A stretch of 49,038 nt of DNA from Ramlibacter sp. WS9. Its GTDB lineage: Bacteria > Pseudomonadota > Gammaproteobacteria > Burkholderiales > Burkholderiaceae_C. Both the position numbers and the translations under genes were made by a program. The notes beneath the pieces were generated by a model. It was not told the origin of the DNA. It did not search any database and saw only the letters and a program-made list of their open reading frames with translations. This document shows positions 1 to 7,620 of this stretch, in pieces (the first letter of the stretch is position 1; every line of letters begins with the position of its first letter). The stretch is from contig NZ_RKMB01000034.1 of NCBI RefSeq assembly GCF_003797765.1, positions 1-49,038 on the forward strand. The letters run 5' to 3'.

Positions 1-57
1 GTAGCCATGCTGGTTGATCCTCACGAGTTGCTGCAAAATCACCCCCATCGGGATTGA
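1..57 (+). CDS. 3' tail of an unidentified upstream gene (partial)
   Basis: The frame starting at base 1 is open to a TGA at 55-57, while the two other forward frames stop within the first 16 bases. It would encode a short tail ending ELLQNHPHRD. It would be the last gene of the cassette closed by the attC site at 121. Nothing about its function can be said. A chance open frame of this length is quite possible. Confidence 0.25.
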   Translation, partial: VAMLVDPHELLQNHPHRD

Positions 58-120
58 AGGGAGCGTCATGCAGTACAGATCGTGCCAGCGAGGAGAGGGA
101 TTCCTCCGCGTAGCGGCTTC

Positions 121-207
121 GTCCAACTGGTCAATCGACACGGACCCACAACAGCAGGACGCCGCTTCGCGGCGCGTGTTGTGGTCCGGTCATCTCCAAC
201 GTTAAAC
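121..207 (+). repeat. integron attC site 1 (87 bp)
   Basis: The left core is GTCCAAC and the right core is GTTAAAC. The body can fold on itself through CGGACC/GGTCCG and the CAACA/TGTTG arms. The central stem GCCGC-TTC-GCGGC is a variant of the GCGGC-TTC-GCCGC seen in most other sites. It closes the cassette that lies mostly left of the window. Confidence 0.93.
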
Positions 208-210
208 CTC

Positions 211-597
211 ATGGACACGCGTTTGCAGCCAGCCGGTGAATCATCTGCGCGCTTTACCGCGATGGAGAGGAGTGCCGGTGTGGTTTTCGGCGTGGTGCTG
301 GTGTCCTCAGCGGCGTGCGTCGCACTTTTTCGCCTGAACTCTTGGTTCATCTTTGGTAGTGTGCTCGCCGGTGGTGTCGCATATTGGTGTTGGCGTGCGA
401 CTCTCGCAAACAAATTTGAATTGGCGGCGGTAGCTGCTGTCGGGGCGCTCGTGGTTTCGCTCTTCGCGGCAGCGCCTGAACTCTCGCGCCCGCTTCCTGT
501 CTTGTTGTCGTCTGGAATATCGCTGCTCGGTGTTGGCCTTTACGCGAGCATTCTTATTGGTAGAGTCGTCAAGCGGAATAGGGAAAATGAGGCTTAA
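211..597 (+). CDS. cassette-encoded four-helix membrane protein
   Basis: This 128-residue protein of unknown family starts at an ATG three bases after the attC right core. Hydrophobic stretches near residues 24-43, 46-62, 69-87 and 92-116 suggest four membrane-spanning helices. A basic tail (RVVKRNRENEA) would face the cytoplasm by the positive-inside rule. The stop codon TAA lies inside the left core of the next attC site, which is common in cassettes. No Shine-Dalgarno sequence or private promoter is visible, so expression would depend on read-through or the integron promoter. I do not recognise the family. Confidence 0.75.
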   Translation: MDTRLQPAGESSARFTAMERSAGVVFGVVLVSSAACVALFRLNSWFIFGSVLAGGVAYWCWRATLANKFELAAVAAVGALVVSLFAAAPELSRPLPVLLSSGISLLGVGLYASILIGRVVKRNRENEA

Positions 598-678
598 CAT
601 GTCAATCGACACGGACGCACAACTGCAGGAATGCGGCTTCGCCGCGAAGGTTGTGCGCCGGTCATCTTCACGTTATAG
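592..678 (+). repeat. integron attC site 2 (87 bp)
   Basis: Cores are GCTTAAC and GTTATAG. The body is the most diverged of the 87-bp class: GGACGCACAACTGCAGG replaces GGACCCACAACAGCAGG, and the other arm has the matching change GTTGTGCGCCGG. The paired change keeps the stem, as expected if the folded single strand is the recombination substrate. Confidence 0.93.
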
Positions 679-1010
679 GGCGGGGTGAAGGCAGTGCCAC
701 GCGAAGCTGTCACGCGATCGGCTTCGCGATCTCACAAACGGCGTCAATCGTTGCCATTCACTCGGACCGCTGCGCTTTTCTGGGGGTCGCACCCTGGCAC
801 TCGGGTGAGTCAAGGCGCCGGCGCCCAGGCGGTTTGCCTGCCGACATCTCCGGCCAGGTCTTGCCGCTTGTTGGCCTTCGCGCCCTGGCCTCATCAAATC
901 GGAGGAGGCGCAGCACGCGGGCGAGTTGGCTTGCCAGCATCCGTGAGGCAAGCTATGGTCATGCGTATCGCGCGGCAAACAATGAGCACATGCACAAAGG
1001 CAGTCCCGCC
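679..1010. other. paralogous ORF-poor cassette, copy 1 of 5 (332 bp)
   Basis: This cassette has no gene I can defend. It shares about 80 percent identity by eye with four others in this array. A forward frame opening at a GTG (685) and a reverse frame of 113 codons spanning the cassette both exist, but neither survives in all five copies. Recurrent hairpins are GCGAAGC...GCTTCGC, GCCTCATC...GAGGAGGC and GGCGAG-TTGG-CTTGCC. It could be a structured RNA, a regulatory cassette, or decayed coding DNA. Its borders GTTATAG/CCATAAC are shared with copies 2, 3 and 4. Confidence 0.7.
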
Positions 1011-1097
1011 CCATAACTTGTCAATCGACACGGACCCACAACAGCAGGAGGCGGCTTCGCCGCTGATGTTGGTGGTCCGGTCATCTTCACGTTATAC
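1011..1097 (+). repeat. integron attC site 3 (87 bp)
   Basis: Cores are CCATAAC and GTTATAC. The body matches the array consensus closely. It closes copy 1 of the ORF-poor family. Confidence 0.94.
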
Positions 1098-1100
1098 GGC

Positions 1101-1547
1101 ATGAGTGACAGCGCGGATGTCGTGGCGGTGCTCGACTCTCTCGGAGGACGGCAGGACTTCGAAGGCGCTTCGGTGTGGCGAGTTGAGGGCACGTCTCAAA
1201 GGGAGCGGCAATACAAGGCGGCGGTGCTGGAGACGATTTGTCGCACGCATCGAGCGTATGTGCGCTACGAAGAATGCCCTGACGGAATTGATGGAACTGA
1301 TCAAGTGGAGCCGCACCTTTGGTGGCTACCCGTTGGGGTGAGCGGCGAAGCAATGCTGGATTGGTTGTATATGGGCAACTGGCAACTCACTGTTGGCGCT
1401 TCGCCGCCGAAGACAAACCCTGACCTCTGCCGCAGCCCTGACGCCGATGTCGCCGAGTACGTGCGAAAAAGCGGTGTGGGCGTGGTGATTGACTCATTCC
1501 ACGACGATGTTTCATGGGTAATCGGAGCATCGCGAAATGCCGTATAA
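1101..1547 (+). CDS. cassette-encoded protein of unknown function
   Basis: This 148-residue soluble, acidic protein begins at an ATG three bases after the attC core and ends in the left core of the next site. It has a WLYMGNW tryptophan-rich patch near residue 93 and hydrophobic segments VGVVIDSF and VSWVIG towards the C-terminus. No signal peptide or membrane helix is apparent. The cassette borders GTTATAC and GTATAAC are exact reverse complements, so this is one intact cassette. I do not recognise the family. Confidence 0.75.
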   Translation: MSDSADVVAVLDSLGGRQDFEGASVWRVEGTSQRERQYKAAVLETICRTHRAYVRYEECPDGIDGTDQVEPHLWWLPVGVSGEAMLDWLYMGNWQLTVGASPPKTNPDLCRSPDADVAEYVRKSGVGVVIDSFHDDVSWVIGASRNAV

Positions 1548-1628
1548 CTTGTCAATCGACACGGACCCACAACAGCAGGCTGCGGCTTCGCCGCTTGTGT
1601 TGGTGGTCCGGTCATCTTCACGTTAAAC
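1542..1628 (+). repeat. integron attC site 4 (87 bp)
   Basis: Cores are GTATAAC and GTTAAAC. GTATAAC is the exact reverse complement of GTTATAC, which opens the cassette this site closes. Confidence 0.95.
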
Positions 1629-1631
1629 AGC

Positions 1632-2084
1632 ATGAACTTAGTTGCTCGCTCCCTGGCAGCTCTCCTTCTGTTGGCAGTCGCTTGCGCCGCCGAAGCAAGA
1701 TCGCCATTAAGACTTTCGAGGACCCTATACTTCGCAGAGGGAAGTTCGACGCTCAGTGCGGACCAGCGAGAGATTCTTCTTCGCCTAGGTTGTTGGGCCT
1801 TGAGTGCCGAGCATGTCGTGATCGGCGCAAACTCGTCAAGTCGCGAGAAGAGGCCACTGGACCTTGCTCGTCTTAGGGCGGGGGAGGTAAAGCGACTGCT
1901 CCAACTGGCCGGAGCTCCAGGCCACAAGTTCTTCATCGACGGCGAGCGATGGCATTCAAAGAAAGAGAACAAGCTGGTGGATGGCTGGAATCAAAGGGTG
2001 GACATCGAAGTAGTGATTGTCGAAAAGGGTGCAACCGGCTGCGAGTCGCCGATTCCAGAGGGCAAGTTGCCTCCCCGAGCGTGA
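1632..2084 (+). CDS. secreted OmpA-like domain protein (cassette)
   Basis: The first 22 residues form a signal peptide (a hydrophobic LLLLAVACAAEA core ending at an Ala-X-Ala type site). The rest resembles the OmpA C-terminal peptidoglycan-binding fold: LYFAEGSSTLSADQ (strand and first helix), VVIGANSSS (second strand), LARLRAGEVKRLL (helix) and a final NQRVDIEVVI. In this family the domain sits in the periplasm and binds diaminopimelate of peptidoglycan. The NQRV segment replaces the usual NRRV. The match is to fold pattern rather than to a close homologue. The start is the first ATG after the attC core. Confidence 0.7.
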   Translation: MNLVARSLAALLLLAVACAAEARSPLRLSRTLYFAEGSSTLSADQREILLRLGCWALSAEHVVIGANSSSREKRPLDLARLRAGEVKRLLQLAGAPGHKFFIDGERWHSKKENKLVDGWNQRVDIEVVIVEKGATGCESPIPEGKLPPRA

Positions 2085-2110
2085 CCATCTGCGTAACCTG
2101 TGACGATGCT

Positions 2111-2197
2111 GCTTAACATGTCAATCGACACGGATCCACAACAACAGAAGGCGGCTTCGCCGCGTATGTTGGTGGTCCGGTCATTTTTACGTTAGAG
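2111..2197 (+). repeat. integron attC site 5 (87 bp)
   Basis: Cores are GCTTAAC and GTTAGAG. The body carries GGATCCACAACAACAG, a small variant of the consensus. Confidence 0.94.
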
Positions 2198-2201
2198 CTC
2201 A

Positions 2202-2705
2202 GTGCTGATCGACCCTACCCCTTGGCTGGAGGCGCTTGACGGATCCGATGACGCTCAGCGGAAGGAGGCTACGTTGCGACTGGGGGGACTGTCGCCGTTG
2301 GACGATGTTGATGTTCTGCCAATCTCGCAAGGTCTTCGCTCCTCGAACGAGAAAGTCGCATTCTGGTCTGCGATTGCCCTTGGTTGCCTTGGTGATCGTG
2401 CCCGACCGGTCGTCTCAAGTCTTCTCAACACTGCACGGGAACACCACGCGTTTGGCGTTCGCCAAGCTTGTATTGCGGCTCTTGGAAAATTGGCCTCCCT
2501 AGACCTCGAGGCGCGAGCCTGCGTTTTCACAGCGTTGTCGGATTCAAGTCCATTTGTACGCCGTGAGGCGCTGCAGGTGATCTCCGGGTTGCGTACGCTC
2601 GAGGCCGAGGAGATCTACCAAATCCGAAAACTCGCAGCCGATTCAGACGAGGCGGTAGCGCGGTGGTCGGAAATCGCATTGCGCGAGACACGGGACGGCA
2701 AATGA
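2202..2705 (+). CDS. HEAT-repeat-like protein (cassette)
   Basis: This 167-residue protein starts at a GTG four bases after the attC core; no ATG in frame fits better. It is built of paired helices of about 35 residues: KVAFWSAIALGCLGD, FGVRQACIAALGKLAS, FVRREALQVISGLRT and AVARWSEIALRET. These match the helix B pattern of HEAT or PBS-lyase repeats. Such proteins are solenoid adaptors that bind other proteins and have no catalytic role of their own. The borders GTTAGAG/CTCTAAC are exact reverse complements. Confidence 0.72.
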   Translation: MLIDPTPWLEALDGSDDAQRKEATLRLGGLSPLDDVDVLPISQGLRSSNEKVAFWSAIALGCLGDRARPVVSSLLNTAREHHAFGVRQACIAALGKLASLDLEARACVFTALSDSSPFVRREALQVISGLRTLEAEEIYQIRKLAADSDEAVARWSEIALRETRDGK

Positions 2706-2709
2706 AACG

Positions 2710-2796
2710 CTCTAACTTGTCAATCGACACGGACCCACAACAGCAGGCTGCGGCTTCGCCGCTCATGTTGGTGGTCCGGTCATCTCTACGTTAGAC
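2710..2796 (+). repeat. integron attC site 6 (87 bp)
   Basis: Cores are CTCTAAC and GTTAGAC. CTCTAAC exactly complements GTTAGAG at the start of the cassette it closes. Confidence 0.95.
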
Positions 2797-2810
2797 GGCA
2801 GAACGACGCT

Positions 2811-3113
2811 ATGCCCTTCTACACGGTTCTGGTGCAGGCGGAAGGCATTCGATTGCCAGGGGCAGATCCGTCCAAGCCCATCATCGGCTTCTACACTTCG
2901 CGAACGATTTGGGCTACGAGCGACGCGGTGGCCAGCGCCCGGGCGCTAGCGACGGTGCGTCAACTTTGGACGTTCGGGGAGTACGGCCCCAGGAATGAAG
3001 GAGCGCCGCCAAGTCTTGCCGTCGAGTCCTGCAACCGCGTCGGCTTCCGCGATTGGCTGCTTGCTCCAAACAAGGGGCATTGCTTCTTTCACGAGGATGA
3101 GCATGCCGTCTAA
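2811..3113 (+). CDS. small cassette protein of unknown function
   Basis: The 100-residue product begins FYTVLVQAEGI, a likely beta strand, and contains GFYTSRTIWA, a helix ASARALATVRQLW, and a C-terminal GHCFFHEDE cluster with Cys, two His and acidic residues. The His/Cys cluster could bind metal, but there is no second cluster to complete a site. The borders GTTAGAC and GTCTAAC are exact reverse complements. The family is not recognised. Confidence 0.68.
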   Translation: MPFYTVLVQAEGIRLPGADPSKPIIGFYTSRTIWATSDAVASARALATVRQLWTFGEYGPRNEGAPPSLAVESCNRVGFRDWLLAPNKGHCFFHEDEHAV

Positions 3114-3194
3114 CTTGCCAATCGACGCGGACCCACAACAGCAGGCTGCGGCTTCGCCGCTTATGTTGGTGGTCCGGTCATTTTCACGTTAAAC
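3108..3194 (+). repeat. integron attC site 7 (87 bp)
   Basis: Cores are GTCTAAC and GTTAAAC. The second box reads TTGCCAATCGACGCGG instead of the usual TTGTCAATCGACACGG. Confidence 0.94.
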
Positions 3195-3200
3195 ATCATC

Positions 3201-3653
3201 ATGCACGTCGGCCCCTTCTTCTTGCTTTTCATCTTCGCGCTGATGCCCGCGGCCGTCGGCGCGCAGCCGGTCGGGGTTTCACTGATCGGGGAAGGGCGCG
3301 ACAACGTCATGCAGAATTGGGAGGTGAGTCACGAGAAGTGGCGCGCGCAGCCGAAATGGCATCCATCCTCTACCAATCCGCCGCCGCTGCCTATTGCGAA
3401 GGCAGTGGAAATTGCTGACTCATGGCTGCGTAAACGACACGCCGACGTGAACAAGCTCGCCTTAAGCCAAGTAATGTTGCGCACGCAGTCTCAAACGGGG
3501 CATGGAGTCGATGAGCGTTGGTTCTACCGCATCGAGTTTCAACCGGTGATTGCGGGGCGAAAAGTGTGGGGTGCAGACTTAGTTGCAGTTGTCTTGTTCG
3601 ACGGTACAGTTGTCGTCCCCCGGTCTGAACCATACGCGACGACAACCAAGTGA
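3201..3653 (+). CDS. secreted protein of unknown function (cassette)
   Basis: This 150-residue protein has a clear signal peptide (FFLLFIFALMPAAVGAQ, cleavage after residue 21 or 22). The mature part has a helix IAKAVEIADSWLRKR followed by strands FYRIEFQPVI and LVAVVLFDGTVVVPR. The order helix, then an aromatic strand, then a VVLFDGTVV strand recalls PepSY-like periplasmic domains, but I would not assign it. The start is the ATG seven bases after the attC core. Confidence 0.7.
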   Translation: MHVGPFFLLFIFALMPAAVGAQPVGVSLIGEGRDNVMQNWEVSHEKWRAQPKWHPSSTNPPPLPIAKAVEIADSWLRKRHADVNKLALSQVMLRTQSQTGHGVDERWFYRIEFQPVIAGRKVWGADLVAVVLFDGTVVVPRSEPYATTTK

Positions 3654-3663
3654 GGGGTCTGAT

Positions 3664-3750
3664 GCTTAACTTGTCAATCGACGCGGACCCACAACAGCAG
3701 GATGCGGCTCCGCCGCTCATGTTGGTGGTCCGGTCATCTTCACGTTAGCC
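3664..3750 (+). repeat. integron attC site 8 (87 bp)
   Basis: Cores are GCTTAAC and GTTAGCC. The central stem reads GCGGC-TCC-GCCGC, so the loop is TCC rather than TTC. Confidence 0.94.
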
Positions 3751-3793
3751 TGCGTGCAGCACCGTTGTTTGCTCGGAATCGAGGAGAACCTAT

Positions 3794-4423
3794 ATGAGTA
3801 GTCGCATTCTTTCTGCATTAATAGGGGCGCTGTTGTTCTTAGTTGGCTGCGCGACCGACCCCCAACGAACATCAATCATGGCTAACCTGAAGAGAGTTCC
3901 GGCGAGCTCTGAGACCGTGACGGTTCCGGCCCAACTTTCGTACAAGTTCATCATGGGTGGAAACGTTCACGAAGTGAACCTCCTACCGGGTGAGTACCAT
4001 CTTGAATGGGAAAATGAGTTCGGTCGCCTGTACATGGGCACCGGCTACTCTGTATGGAGAAAGCTCGGTGACCGCTGGTTCGTTCTGATCCCCGGCGGAG
4101 TGTGGCTTCCTCGAGACTCACGAGCTGTTCCGCGAATATTCACCGATGGGAGGCGCGGAAACATTATGGGCGAGAGTCTGGAAGACGTCCTGAGGAAACA
4201 GCAGTCCTCTCGGACGTCTCCGGATCCATCAACGGTCGCCGTAGTCAACATCGTCGCTAATAGCCCTGCGATGGTATCTCCCGGCGCTGCCGGACTCGGC
4301 GCAGGAATCGCGGCGGGGCTCATAGGCGCGATGGTCAGCGACGTTGATCATATCTACGTTTGGGGTGAGCCTTTGGCCGAGTCCGCAGATGGCATGCGAA
4401 GAGGGCTGATGGTTTCGCGGTGA
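3794..4423 (+). CDS. cassette-encoded lipoprotein
   Basis: This 209-residue protein carries a lipobox, FLVGC with Cys19, after a hydrophobic stretch, so it should be lipid-anchored in the envelope. It has a beta-rich middle (VHEVNLLPGEYHLEWENEF) and a glycine-rich hydrophobic segment near residues 160-181 (GAAGLGAGIAAGLIGAMV) that could span or insert into a membrane. The gene lies 44 bases behind the attC core and has its own ribosome site, GAGGAG at 3781-3786. That is unusual in this array. The borders GTTAGCC/GGCTAAC are exact reverse complements. The family is not recognised. Confidence 0.75.
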   Translation: MSSRILSALIGALLFLVGCATDPQRTSIMANLKRVPASSETVTVPAQLSYKFIMGGNVHEVNLLPGEYHLEWENEFGRLYMGTGYSVWRKLGDRWFVLIPGGVWLPRDSRAVPRIFTDGRRGNIMGESLEDVLRKQQSSRTSPDPSTVAVVNIVANSPAMVSPGAAGLGAGIAAGLIGAMVSDVDHIYVWGEPLAESADGMRRGLMVSR

Positions 4424-4456
4424 AGCGAAGCATCGATTCATGCGGCCATCGGCGCA

Positions 4457-4543
4457 GGCTAACTGGTCAATCGACACGGACCCACAACAGCAGGCTGCGG
4501 CTTCGCCGCGAATGTTGGTGGTCCGGTCATTTTTACGTTATAG
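4457..4543 (+). repeat. integron attC site 9 (87 bp)
   Basis: Cores are GGCTAAC and GTTATAG. The distal arm ends in TTTTTACG rather than TCTTCACG. Confidence 0.95.
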
Positions 4544-4875
4544 GGCGGGGTGAAGGCAGTGGTACGCGAAGCTGTCACGCGACCGGCTTCGCGATCTCAC
4601 AAGCGGCGTCAATCGTTGCCATTCACTCGGACCGCTGCGCTTTTCTGGGGGTTCCGCCCTGGTGCTCGGGCGAGTCGCGGCGCCGCCATCCAAGCCCTTG
4701 GCCTGCCGACATCTCCGGCCGAGTCTCTCCATTCGTTGGCCTTCGCGCCGCGGCCTCCTCAAATTGGAGGAGGCGCAGTACTCGGACGAGTTGGCTTGCC
4801 AGCGTCGGTGCGGCAAACTATGGGCATGGGTATCGCGAGACAAATTATGAGCACGTGCAAAAAGGCCGTCCTGCC
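4544..4875. other. paralogous ORF-poor cassette, copy 2 of 5 (332 bp)
   Basis: This is the closest relative of copy 1 in its 5' part. It carries the hairpins GCGAAGC...GCTTCGC and a perfect GCCTCCTC-(6)-GAGGAGGC stem, and GGCTTGCC opposite GGACGAG. Forward and reverse frames are open over most of its length, but the 5-copy comparison does not support protein selection. It is directly followed by copy 3. Confidence 0.7.
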
Positions 4876-4962
4876 CCATAACATGTCAATCGACACGGAC
4901 CCACAACAGCAGGCTGCGGCTTCGCCGCTCATGTTGGTGGCCCGGTCATCTTCACGTTATAG
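4876..4962 (+). repeat. integron attC site 10 (87 bp)
   Basis: Cores are CCATAAC and GTTATAG. The distal arm has GGTGGCCCGG where the consensus has GGTGGTCCGG. Confidence 0.94.
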
Positions 4963-5294
4963 CGTGGGGTGAAGGTAGTGGTGTGCGAAGCTTTCACGCG
5001 ATCGGCTTCGCACCGCATGGATGACGTCGAGCGTTGCACATCGCTCGTAGCGGCTTCGCTTTTCTGGGGGTTGCATCTCCTCCCTCGGGCGAGTCGCGGC
5101 GCCGGCGCCCAGGCCTTTTTTCTGCCGACATCTCCGGCCAGGTCTCGGCGGTTGTCGGCCTTCGCGCCCTGGCCTCATCAAATCGGAGGAGGCGCAGCAC
5201 TCGGGCGAGTTGGCTTGCCAGGATCCGTGAGGCAAACTATGGTCGTTCTTATCGAGCGTCAAACAATGAGCACGTGCACAAAGGCCGGCCTACG
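4963..5294. other. paralogous ORF-poor cassette, copy 3 of 5 (332 bp)
   Basis: This copy is a mosaic. The first 100 bases resemble copy 4 (the CACCGCATGGA segment) and the second half resembles copy 1 (GGCCTCATCAAATCGGAGG). This suggests exchange between copies. It keeps GCGAAGC...GCTTCGC and GGCGAG-TTGG-CTTGCC. No defensible gene. Confidence 0.7.
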
Positions 5295-5381
5295 CCATAA
5301 CATGTCAATCGACACGGACCCACAACAGCAGGCTGCGGCTTCGCCGCTCATGTTGGTGGTCCGGTCATCTTCACGTTAAAC
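5295..5381 (+). repeat. integron attC site 11 (87 bp)
   Basis: Cores are CCATAAC and GTTAAAC. The body equals the array consensus. Confidence 0.95.
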
Positions 5382-5390
5382 ATCTACCAA

Positions 5391-5915
5391 ATGAGCGACG
5401 ACCAATCTTTCATCTGCCAGACGTGTGGCGAGCGTCACGCTGGACTCCCGATGGATTTCGGGTTTCGGCTTCCGGACGAAGTGCACTCTCTCGGCTATCT
5501 TGATCGATATTTGCGTTCGCGAAGCAACGCTGATTTCTGCGCTTTGGATGAGGCTCGCTACTATGTGCGTGGTGTCTTGCCATTGCCCGTTCAGAGCAGT
5601 GAAGACGAGTTTTGCTGGGGTGTCTGGGTGGAAATTGCTCAGGCCCATCATGATCGCTATCTCGCGGGGTTCGAGGAAGAAGCTCCTGACCTGTTCACCT
5701 TTGCTGGAAAAATTGCCAATGACGTGCCAGGCTATGGGGGCACGATTGGGCTAGCGGTGGAAGTACGGTTGCGGAAAGCCGGCGAGCGTCCCGCCGTGTA
5801 CGTTACCGATTCGTCGCATGCTTTGTCGCATGAGCAGCGCGCCGGAATTTCCCACAAGCGGCACCATGACATTCTTGAGGCTACCGGTTTCTTCGAGAAG
5901 AAGGACGATGCTTAA
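5391..5915 (+). CDS. DUF2199 family protein (cassette)
   Basis: This 174-residue protein starts with a zinc-knuckle-like FICQTCGERH and continues with the DUF2199 hallmarks: RSNADFCALDE, YYVRGVLPLPV, CWGVWVEI and a C-terminal HALSHEQRAGIS. DUF2199 proteins are widespread, small and functionally uncharacterised. The presence of the CxxC N-terminus and the WGVWVE core makes the family call good. It starts at the ATG nine bases after the attC core and stops in the left core of the next site. Confidence 0.85.
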   Translation: MSDDQSFICQTCGERHAGLPMDFGFRLPDEVHSLGYLDRYLRSRSNADFCALDEARYYVRGVLPLPVQSSEDEFCWGVWVEIAQAHHDRYLAGFEEEAPDLFTFAGKIANDVPGYGGTIGLAVEVRLRKAGERPAVYVTDSSHALSHEQRAGISHKRHHDILEATGFFEKKDDA

Positions 5916-5996
5916 CTGGTCAATCGACGCGGACCCACAACAGCAGAATGCGGCTCCGCCGCTCATGTTGGTGGTCCGGTCATCTCTACGTTAAAG
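5910..5996 (+). repeat. integron attC site 12 (87 bp)
   Basis: Cores are GCTTAAC and GTTAAAG. The central stem has the TCC loop also seen in site 8. Confidence 0.95.
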
Positions 5997-6015
5997 CGCA
6001 CGTGCAGAGCAGCTT

Positions 6016-6522
6016 GTGATCCGCCGCAGACGACTCCACATCGCGCTCGGGTGCCTATTTGTGCTGGTCTCCCTTTACGGGCTTATGGGTTTCTTTCAGG
6101 GCATCATGCTTTTTACTGGCGAACGAGCCTTGAAGAATGCGAACCTGTGGGGCTCTGTGTTCTTACTCGCCTCTGCCGCAGCAGTTCGGCTGTTTCTGCC
6201 GACGCGCGCATCTGGGTCGCCGTCTTCGCCTCGCCTGGTGATGGCTCGGCGGGTTGTCGGAGCCTTAGTGGTCGCTCTCGGGCTGTGGATTCTCTTGCCC
6301 GTACTTCGCGACATGGTTGCAATCGACAGTTGCTTGGATAAGGGGGGAAGTTTCGATCACGTCCGGTCCACGTGCGACTTCGAGCAGTCCCACGTCAGCC
6401 TGTCTCTTTTTGAGCGGCAAGGCTTTCGCCTGGTGGCAGCTCTCGCTCTTGCTTTCCCGGCTCTGCTGGCTGTGGCACAGTGGTGGCAGCACAGAGGGAA
6501 GGCAGTTGCCAATGCACTTTAA
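6016..6522 (+). CDS. cassette-encoded membrane protein
   Basis: The start is a GTG 19 bases after the attC core. The 168-residue product has hydrophobic segments near residues 9-33, 42-60, 80-96 and 140-157, giving about four helices. A soluble loop between helices 3 and 4 has two Cys (SCLDKGG and STCDFE) that could form a disulfide outside the cytoplasm. The same loop style occurs in small membrane proteins of unknown function. The borders GTTAAAG/CTTTAAC are exact reverse complements. Confidence 0.72.
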   Translation: MIRRRRLHIALGCLFVLVSLYGLMGFFQGIMLFTGERALKNANLWGSVFLLASAAAVRLFLPTRASGSPSSPRLVMARRVVGALVVALGLWILLPVLRDMVAIDSCLDKGGSFDHVRSTCDFEQSHVSLSLFERQGFRLVAALALAFPALLAVAQWWQHRGKAVANAL

Positions 6523-6603
6523 CTGGTCAATCGACACGGACCCACAACAGCAGGCTGCGGCTTCGCCGCTCATGTTGGTGGTCCGGTCATTTTCACGTTA
6601 GAT
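6517..6603 (+). repeat. integron attC site 13 (87 bp)
   Basis: Cores are CTTTAAC and GTTAGAT. CTTTAAC exactly complements GTTAAAG at the start of the cassette. Confidence 0.95.
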
Positions 6604-6608
6604 CTCAA

Positions 6609-7040
6609 GTGAAAGCCGATCGCTCTCAGACCGCGTTAGTAGGCCACCAGCTTGTCCAGGCAATTTGGAACTTGGCTCCGACCGCGACTACCGTTGTCTT
6701 TCTAAACTGCGAGTTGAAGGACTCCACAGCGGGCATGGCTGCAAGCGCTGACTTCTTCGCGATTCGACAACAGTTGTTCCGAGCGGCAAAGAAAGTTCGG
6801 CTGGAACTAGAGGCGGACGAGTTTGCTTCACTCTCAGCGCTCGCCCGAGAACGAATGGCCGCCACTGGCTCGGATGCAGCCACGTTGGATTTGATCGTTC
6901 GGTCGCCTGGCGAGTGGCATGCATTTTGGAGCGACGAGCCTTTGAAGAGGCTGTCGGGCGGCGACGACAGTCGAACTGGAGCACACCGCAAGTACATTGA
7001 CCTCGAACCATTGCTAGATTTGGCCAACATTGAAATCTAA
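6609..7040 (+). CDS. cassette protein of unknown function
   Basis: A GTG six bases after the attC core opens a 143-residue soluble protein. It has an N-terminal helix (VGHQLVQAIWNLAP), a strand TVVFLNCEL, and a long helical middle (FFAIRQQLFRAAKKVRLELE...ARERMAA). It then has a WHAFW motif and an acidic end. It resembles small immunity or regulatory proteins in size and layout only; no family is recognised. The borders GTTAGAT/ATCTAAC are exact reverse complements, so the cassette is intact. Confidence 0.68.
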   Translation: MKADRSQTALVGHQLVQAIWNLAPTATTVVFLNCELKDSTAGMAASADFFAIRQQLFRAAKKVRLELEADEFASLSALARERMAATGSDAATLDLIVRSPGEWHAFWSDEPLKRLSGGDDSRTGAHRKYIDLEPLLDLANIEI

Positions 7041-7121
7041 CTTGTCAATCGACGCGGACCCACAACAGCAGAAGGCGGCTTCGCCGCTCATGTTGGTGGT
7101 CCGGTCATTTTTACGTTAGGA
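7035..7121 (+). repeat. integron attC site 14 (87 bp)
   Basis: Cores are ATCTAAC and GTTAGGA. ATCTAAC exactly complements the opening GTTAGAT. Confidence 0.95.
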
Positions 7122-7136
7122 ATCATCTTGCGAAGC

Positions 7137-7532
7137 GTGAGCGTTCGAGCCGTCGTGATCGGGGTACTGGCTGGATTCCTTGCTGGACTGCTGTGGAGCA
7201 CCGCAGTCGCATGGGCATTGTTTCCTCGATTGGCACACACCAGCGATCCAGCTGCCGCCTTGAACGAAATGCCCGAATTCATTGGAATGAGTTTGGTCGG
7301 AGCGTTGGCCTCGTCTTTCGTCTCCGGATGGGTGGCGGGGCGACTGGCTCGAGGTGCGGAGGTGGCTAACGCCCTCGCGGTCGGCGTGGTCGTTGTTCTT
7401 TACAGCGCGTGCTTGTTCATGCCGCTCCAGATGAATGCCTATCCGCTTTGGTACAACGTCCCCGCATTTCTGCTTGCCGTTCCCCTCACCCTAGCGGGCG
7501 GATTGTTTGTTCGAAGGTCTCGGGTGGCATGA
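7137..7532 (+). CDS. cassette-encoded membrane protein
   Basis: I take the GTG at 7137 as start; a TTG three codons earlier (7128) is also possible. The 131-residue product has four hydrophobic helices near residues 5-27, 50-68, 77-96 and 104-123, with short loops. This resembles small permease-like or DUF-type four-helix proteins with no known substrate. The borders GTTAGGA/TCCTAAC are exact reverse complements. Confidence 0.7.
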   Translation: MSVRAVVIGVLAGFLAGLLWSTAVAWALFPRLAHTSDPAAALNEMPEFIGMSLVGALASSFVSGWVAGRLARGAEVANALAVGVVVVLYSACLFMPLQMNAYPLWYNVPAFLLAVPLTLAGGLFVRRSRVA

Positions 7533-7533
7533 T

Positions 7534-7620
7534 TCCTAACTTGTCAATCGACACGGACCCACAACAGCAGGCTGCGGCTTCGCCGCTCATGTTGGTGGTC
7601 CGGTCATTTTTACGTTATAG
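7534..7620 (+). repeat. integron attC site 15 (87 bp)
   Basis: Cores are TCCTAAC and GTTATAG. The body equals the consensus except for the TTTTTACG distal end. Confidence 0.95.

Noticed and set aside
673..1014. 113-codon reverse frame spanning the ORF-poor cassette, with relatives in copies 2 to 5
   Set aside because: It is open in copies 1 and 2 but shifts frame in copy 4 and is altered at both ends in copies 3 and 5. The codon pattern gives no sign of selection. Kept only as an alternative to the RNA hypothesis.
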